The notes below the pieces were generated by a model. It saw only the letters and a program-made list of their open reading frames with translations. It was not told where the DNA came from and searched no databases. Source: Bdellovibrionales bacterium RBG_16_40_8 (GTDB lineage Bacteria > Bdellovibrionota > Bdellovibrionia > Bdellovibrionales > UBA1609). From it: a stretch of 9,111 bases of DNA. The stretch lies in contig MEPT01000042.1 of the NCBI GenBank assembly GCA_001769925.1, forward strand, positions 42,046-51,156, written 5' to 3'. Below, piece by piece: positions 6,047-9,111 of the stretch (position 1 is the first letter of the stretch; each line of letters opens with the position of its first letter). The translations under genes were made by a program, and so were the position numbers.

Positions 6047-7051
6047 CTAGCAGGTTTTTAAAATAAAATTTTCTAACCAAATATGCGACGACACAGGTGA
6101 CGATTTTAGCGCTTTGTCTGTCTCGTGCAGAGCCGAAATGGCGTCAGTGAGTTTTTCTTTACCCCACAAGCGAGTCTGTTCAAGATACTGCTTCATAAAA
6201 AATTCTGGCACACCAATTTTTTGTGATAAACGCAAACCACTAAGGCCTGATTTTTGTGCCTCATATATGGCAGCTAAAATTCGAATTTGTCGGTGGATAA
6301 GCGCCACCACACCAACTTCGTTTTGCCCATGCTCTAAAAGATTCGCTAGACATACAAGTGCGTGAGCACGATCACGGCGACCTATAGCGTCAGTTAGATT
6401 AAATACGCTTTCAATGCGCGCCCGCGATACCACTTGCAAAACATCCTGCAATTCAATGGTTTTAGAAGTAGAGCCAACATATTGCTGAATTTTTTTAATT
6501 TCATTATTGATTTCGCTTAAATTAGAGCCAACTAATTCTTGTAAAACCGAGATTGCGTCTTTAGAGAGTTTAGCATTGTTAAGATGAGCTATATAATCGA
6601 TCCACATAGGAATTTGATTATCAAAAGGTTTTTTAAGCTCAACAAAAACGGCCTTAGCCTGAAGCTGTTTAATATATTTTTTACGTCTATCAATTTTACT
6701 TGCGACTAGCACCAACGTTGCCGTGTCGTGCGTATTTGCCAGCACTGGTTCAAGCTCAGACCATGCGTCTTCTTTCAAATGTTCAACATTTTTATAAATA
6801 ACTAAACGCCTATCACACATAACCGGCAAAGTTTCGACCGCATCACGCACGTGGCTTACTGAAACATCGGAGGCTAAAAAAGAGTCAAAATTAAAATCTT
6901 GCGCACCTTCTTTTAACACTTTCATTTTTATGGCACGAAGTGCTTCATCTAATAAAAAAATTTCTTCGCCGTAAAGAAAATAAACGGCCGCTGGTGATTT
7001 TTTATCTAGGTTTAGCTGAAGTTTTCGTAAATCCCAATCGACAATAGCCAT
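6047..7051 (-). CDS. holA: DNA polymerase III delta subunit
   Basis: Subunit of the clamp-loader complex that opens the beta sliding clamp and places it on primed DNA. The 334 residues match the family. The N-terminal AAA+-like domain (about 20-145) begins with VYFLYGEEIFLLDEAL (23-38), the typical delta opening, followed by LPVMCDRRLVIYKNVEHLK (75-93) and the TATLVLVASKIDRRKK strand (110-125). The lid region carries LVGSNLSEINNEIKKI (173-188). The C-terminal collar (about 210-334) contains SVFNLTDAIGRRDRAHAL and EVGVVALIHRQIRILA (245-260). As expected for delta, no ATP-binding P-loop is seen. The start ATG overlaps the lptE stop by one base (TAATG), with GGAG (7060-7063) 8 bases upstream inside lptE, so the two are translationally coupled. 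lptE-holA is a widely conserved pair. Confidence 0.95.
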   Translation of the reverse strand: MAIVDWDLRKLQLNLDKKSPAAVYFLYGEEIFLLDEALRAIKMKVLKEGAQDFNFDSFLASDVSVSHVRDAVETLPVMCDRRLVIYKNVEHLKEDAWSELEPVLANTHDTATLVLVASKIDRRKKYIKQLQAKAVFVELKKPFDNQIPMWIDYIAHLNNAKLSKDAISVLQELVGSNLSEINNEIKKIQQYVGSTSKTIELQDVLQVVSRARIESVFNLTDAIGRRDRAHALVCLANLLEHGQNEVGVVALIHRQIRILAAIYEAQKSGLSGLRLSQKIGVPEFFMKQYLEQTRLWGKEKLTDAISALHETDKALKSSPVSSHIWLENFILKTC

Positions 7052-7626
7052 TAAAAATTCTCCGTCATACGGTCATGAGCTTCAGCCATCATATCGTGAG
7101 CCATGTGCTCAATCAAATTTATGCGTGCCGAATTATTATAAAGTGCATTGACAGAGTTAACAACATTTAGACCAACCTGTGGGGCAGCGTAAACACTCTC
7201 GTTACTAAAACTACCCTGCCAAAGAACTTTTTGATCAGAGTTTCTTCGCAAGACTATGTCTGCATTAACCAGCACTCGATATTCAACGGTAAGCACACTA
7301 TTTCTAGGTATACCAATTTTGTTTTCTGAAGACTTATTGCCATTCACCTGGCCGCCAGGAACATATTTAATATCTGTTATCCTACCCTCGATTGTGGCGG
7401 GCGCATCAGCCACGCTCACTACATTAGCTACTTGAGAGCGGCCAAATTGATGAATAAGTTCGTTAGTAAAGAAGCGCTCAATAGAAACCTCTTGAGTCAT
7501 ATTCTTAAAAACAGGAATGGCAATTTGCTTATAACCCTCAGGCAAATCTCTTTGCACATATCCAAACCGGTAAGCGCACCCAGAAATCACCATAAATCCT
7601 ATAAAAGACAAAATGTATCGCGACAT
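7051..7626 (-). CDS. lptE: LPS-assembly lipoprotein LptE
   Basis: Outer-membrane lipoprotein that plugs the LptD barrel and helps insert lipopolysaccharide into the outer leaflet. The 191 residues start with a short lipoprotein signal peptide: MSRY, a hydrophobic stretch ILSFIGFMV, and lipobox ISGC with the lipidated Cys17. The family signature follows, IAIPVFKNMTQEVSIERFFTNELIHQFGR (35-63), then ATIEGRITDIKYVP (77-90), VEYRVLVNADIVL (114-126) and VLWQGSF (134-140), ending in a C-terminal helix. I chose ATG 7626 because it gives a proper signal peptide; the in-frame TTG at 7662 would add 12 residues including two cysteines ahead of it. No Shine-Dalgarno site precedes ATG 7626. It is coupled to holA through TAATG. 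Cysteine lipidation is predicted from the motif. Confidence 0.9.
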   Translation of the reverse strand: MSRYILSFIGFMVISGCAYRFGYVQRDLPEGYKQIAIPVFKNMTQEVSIERFFTNELIHQFGRSQVANVVSVADAPATIEGRITDIKYVPGGQVNGNKSSENKIGIPRNSVLTVEYRVLVNADIVLRRNSDQKVLWQGSFSNESVYAAPQVGLNVVNSVNALYNNSARINLIEHMAHDMMAEAHDRMTENF

Positions 7627-7632
7627 AATGTC

Positions 7633-7662
7633 ACAGTAGCACGATAAAAGCGGCTGACTCAA
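7633..7662 (-). promoter_or_regulatory. candidate promoter for lptE-holA, leaderless
   Basis: On the minus strand TTGAGT (7662-7657) is followed after 18 bases by an extended -10 TGCTACTGT (hexamer 7638-7633). The hexamer itself is weak (three of six matches), but the TGn extension compensates. It ends 6 bases before the lptE ATG, so a start about 7 bases after the -10 would fall on the A of that ATG. Confidence 0.35.
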
Positions 7663-7682
7663 CTTCTGAATTTAAGTATAGT
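7654..7682 (+). promoter_or_regulatory. candidate promoter for the aminotransferase-serA operon, leaderless
   Basis: CTGACT (7654-7659), 17 bases, then TATAGT (7677-7682): four of six and five of six matches. The -10 ends 6 bases before the ATG at 7689, where no Shine-Dalgarno site is present, so transcription would start at the initiation codon itself. Its -35 overlaps that of the opposite lptE promoter. Confidence 0.5.
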
Positions 7683-7688
7683 AATTGT

Positions 7689-8861
7689 ATGTTTTTTAAG
7701 CAAAAAAATCCTTATCGGCTTATGACGCCAGGGCCTGTGCCACTTCACCCAGATATTGAAAAGATTTTGGGTGAACCGATGATTCACCACCGCACACCAG
7801 AGTTCGAACAGTGCTTACGCCGTGTTACTGAGAAATTAAAAGAAACTTTTGCAACTGAACAATCGGTTTTCATGCATAGCTCTACCGGAACGGGTGCAAT
7901 GGAGTCAGCTCTAGTCAACACCCTTTCTCCACAAGACGAAGTTATATGTATTGTTTCTGGTAAATTTGGCCAGCGTTGGGTCGAAATTAGTAACGCCTTT
8001 AACCTTAAGGTGCACACTCTTTCAGTACCTTGGGGAGAAGCCGTTACTCCTCAAGAAGTAGAAAAAAAATTAAATGATCACCCGAAAACTAAAGCTATAC
8101 TGATTCAAGCCTGCGAAACCAGTACAGCTACTGTTCATCCGATTCGCGAAATAGCATCTGTTATAAAAGCACATGATGAAACTATATTTATTGTCGACGC
8201 CATTACTGCCGTCGGCGCCATGATGCTTGAGATGGATGACTGGGGTCTAGATGTTGTAATTGGCGGTTCACAAAAAGCTTTTATGCTGCCTGCGGGTCTT
8301 AGTTTTATTGCCCTTTCACAAAAAGCTTGGGGTTTTTATGAAAAATCGAAGTTACCAAAATACTATTGGGATTTAAAACCTGAAGAGAAAAGTTTATTAA
8401 AAGGTGAAACCCATTTTAGTGCTATTGTACCTCTTGTGCGAGCACTTGACGTTTCACTTAAGTTTCTCTCTGGTAAAAATAAAATGGAGACCTTATCGCG
8501 TATTCAAAGTCTCGCCCAGGCAACGCGCTCAGCAGCCGTTCATTTGCATCTGCAGGTTTTTTCTAAAGCTCCTAGCCCCTCGGTAACTGCATTAACTGTT
8601 CCCGACGGCGTAGACAGCCAAAAACTACGCGACCATATCGAAAAAGAATATAATCTCACGCTTATTGGCGGACAAGATCAGCTTAAGGGTAAAATATTGC
8701 GCATCGGCCATCTAGGATATATTACCGATGATGATATGTTTGCGCTATTTGACATTATCTATCACGCATTAAAAGATTTCTCACATGCCTCACCACAACT
8801 TACCAATATGAATCGTGAAAATCTTGATGCCGCTAATGAAGAACTCAAGAAATATCTGTGA
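7689..8861 (+). CDS. class V aminotransferase (serine-pyruvate/alanine-glyoxylate type), likely serine biosynthesis
   Basis: Cytoplasmic pyridoxal-phosphate enzyme of fold type I. The 390 residues are about the family length. The N-terminus has MTPGPVPLHPDI (12-23) and PMIHHRTPEF (30-39), both typical of the serine-pyruvate/alanine-glyoxylate group. The cofactor loop STGTGAMESAL (65-75), VDAITAVGA (169-177, cofactor-binding Asp170), GGSQKAFMLPAGLSF (192-206, Schiff-base Lys196) and LRIGHLG (337-343, substrate-carboxylate Arg338) are all present. The following gene looks like phosphoglycerate dehydrogenase and starts within this stop codon, so I infer that it transaminates phosphohydroxypyruvate, or hydroxypyruvate/glyoxylate, in serine and glycine metabolism. 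It is not a canonical SerC sequence. ATG 7689 is the first start; Met12 would delete the N-terminal strand. Exact substrate is uncertain. Confidence 0.9.
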   Translation: MFFKQKNPYRLMTPGPVPLHPDIEKILGEPMIHHRTPEFEQCLRRVTEKLKETFATEQSVFMHSSTGTGAMESALVNTLSPQDEVICIVSGKFGQRWVEISNAFNLKVHTLSVPWGEAVTPQEVEKKLNDHPKTKAILIQACETSTATVHPIREIASVIKAHDETIFIVDAITAVGAMMLEMDDWGLDVVIGGSQKAFMLPAGLSFIALSQKAWGFYEKSKLPKYYWDLKPEEKSLLKGETHFSAIVPLVRALDVSLKFLSGKNKMETLSRIQSLAQATRSAAVHLHLQVFSKAPSPSVTALTVPDGVDSQKLRDHIEKEYNLTLIGGQDQLKGKILRIGHLGYITDDDMFALFDIIYHALKDFSHASPQLTNMNRENLDAANEELKKYL

Positions 8862-9111
8862 AGGCTAAAGAATTTATACTTATAACTGACCGCTATTCTG
8901 CCGAGGCTATTACAAGCTTGCGACAACAAATCCAAGGTGAAATCATTCAGGCGCAAAAAAAACCAAGTGCAGAAATATTGTCGCAAGCCACAGCTTTACT
9001 CATTCGTAGTCGCACGAAAATCGATGCTAAATTTCTTGAAGTAGCAAAAAATTTAAAAGTTATTGTTACAGCCACCAGCGGGTACGATCACATCGATCTA
9101 GAGCTCACTAC
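8858..9111 (+). CDS. serA: D-3-phosphoglycerate dehydrogenase-like 2-hydroxyacid dehydrogenase, 5' part only
   Basis: The 84 visible residues are the N-terminal substrate-binding part of a D-isomer-specific 2-hydroxyacid dehydrogenase; the NAD domain lies beyond the right edge. The opening FILITDRYSAEAI is followed by ATALLIRSRTKIDAKFLEVAKNLKVIVTATSGYDHIDLE, which matches the SerA pattern (RSxTKV...LEAAPNLKVIGRAGxGxDNID), with TATSGYDHID in place of RAGVGVDNID. The start is GTG at 8858, overlapping the aminotransferase TGA as GTGA, so translation is coupled; no strong Shine-Dalgarno site is seen. With the upstream aminotransferase it would carry out the first step of serine synthesis from 3-phosphoglycerate. 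A glycerate or hydroxypyruvate dehydrogenase cannot be excluded without the C-terminal half. Confidence 0.78.
   Translation, partial: MKAKEFILITDRYSAEAITSLRQQIQGEIIQAQKKPSAEILSQATALLIRSRTKIDAKFLEVAKNLKVIVTATSGYDHIDLELT

Noticed and set aside
6114..6365. 83-codon plus-strand ORF antisense to holA
   Set aside because: Shadow of a conserved gene, with no independent support.
7432..7647. 71-codon plus-strand ORF antisense to lptE
   Set aside because: Opposite strand of the conserved LptE signature; no initiation signals.
7627..7662. Upstream TTG start for lptE
   Set aside because: It adds 12 residues in front of a complete lipoprotein signal peptide and has no ribosome binding site.
7784..8017. 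77-codon minus-strand ORF antisense to the aminotransferase
   Set aside because: Shadow frame within a gene whose plus-strand motifs are intact.
8404..8586. 60-codon plus-strand ORF inside the aminotransferase
   Set aside because: It is out of frame with the aminotransferase and has no start signals or recognisable domain.
8762..8986. 74-codon minus-strand ORF across the aminotransferase/serA junction
   Set aside because: It is antisense to two real coding ends and has no family features.
1..9111. CRISPR array, tRNA/rRNA gene, insertion sequence or defence system
   Set aside because: No regularly spaced repeats, tRNA-like folds, transposase or defence-type proteins are visible; every open stretch is a housekeeping or envelope gene.

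Overview
This is an ordinary chromosomal housekeeping and cell-envelope window from a Gram-negative bacterium. It is moderately AT-rich and holds nine complete or nearly complete genes plus two cut by the window edges. LptE and O-antigen sugar genes require an outer membrane. The lptE-holA pair and the rpsT/murJ divergent pair are neighbourhoods widely conserved in Proteobacteria. Their closeness, with a PilZ gene between them, would fit a deltaproteobacterial or Bdellovibrionota-like genome. That placement is inference from gene order and was not tested by any search.

Region 1 (1-3421) encodes the whole four-enzyme route from glucose-1-phosphate to dTDP-L-rhamnose. It is split into two divergent pairs around a 181-base spacer. 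rfbC-rfbD run leftward with a GTGA stop/start overlap, and rfbD runs off the left edge. rfbB-rfbA run rightward from a good sigma70-type promoter (TTGACA-N16-TAGAAT). RfbA lacks the arginine of its GTRL signature, and RfbD lacks one glycine of its dinucleotide-binding loop.

Region 2 (3424-7626) is a general envelope, translation and replication block. murJ (lipid II flippase) runs leftward, convergent with rfbA across a 2-base gap. rpsT (ribosomal protein S20, TTG start) is divergent from murJ. A PilZ-domain gene is convergent with rpsT, again across 2 bases, and its last codons contain the hairpin that probably terminates rpsT. Upstream of pilZ on the same strand are holA (DNA polymerase III delta subunit) and lptE (LPS-export lipoprotein), joined by a TAATG overlap.

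Region 3 (7689-9111) is divergent from lptE. It holds a class V aminotransferase followed by the start of a D-3-phosphoglycerate dehydrogenase-like gene, again with a GTGA overlap. Together these look like a serine-biosynthesis operon in which the aminotransferase would stand in for SerC.

There are no tRNA or rRNA genes, CRISPR arrays or insertion sequences, and no gene-free stretch over 300 bases. I found no convincing undescribed multi-gene system. The points worth a second look are the RfbA and RfbD substitutions, the leaderless-looking promoters of the lptE/aminotransferase pair and of rfbC, the rpsT UUG start and its terminator inside pilZ, and the degenerate PilZ motif.
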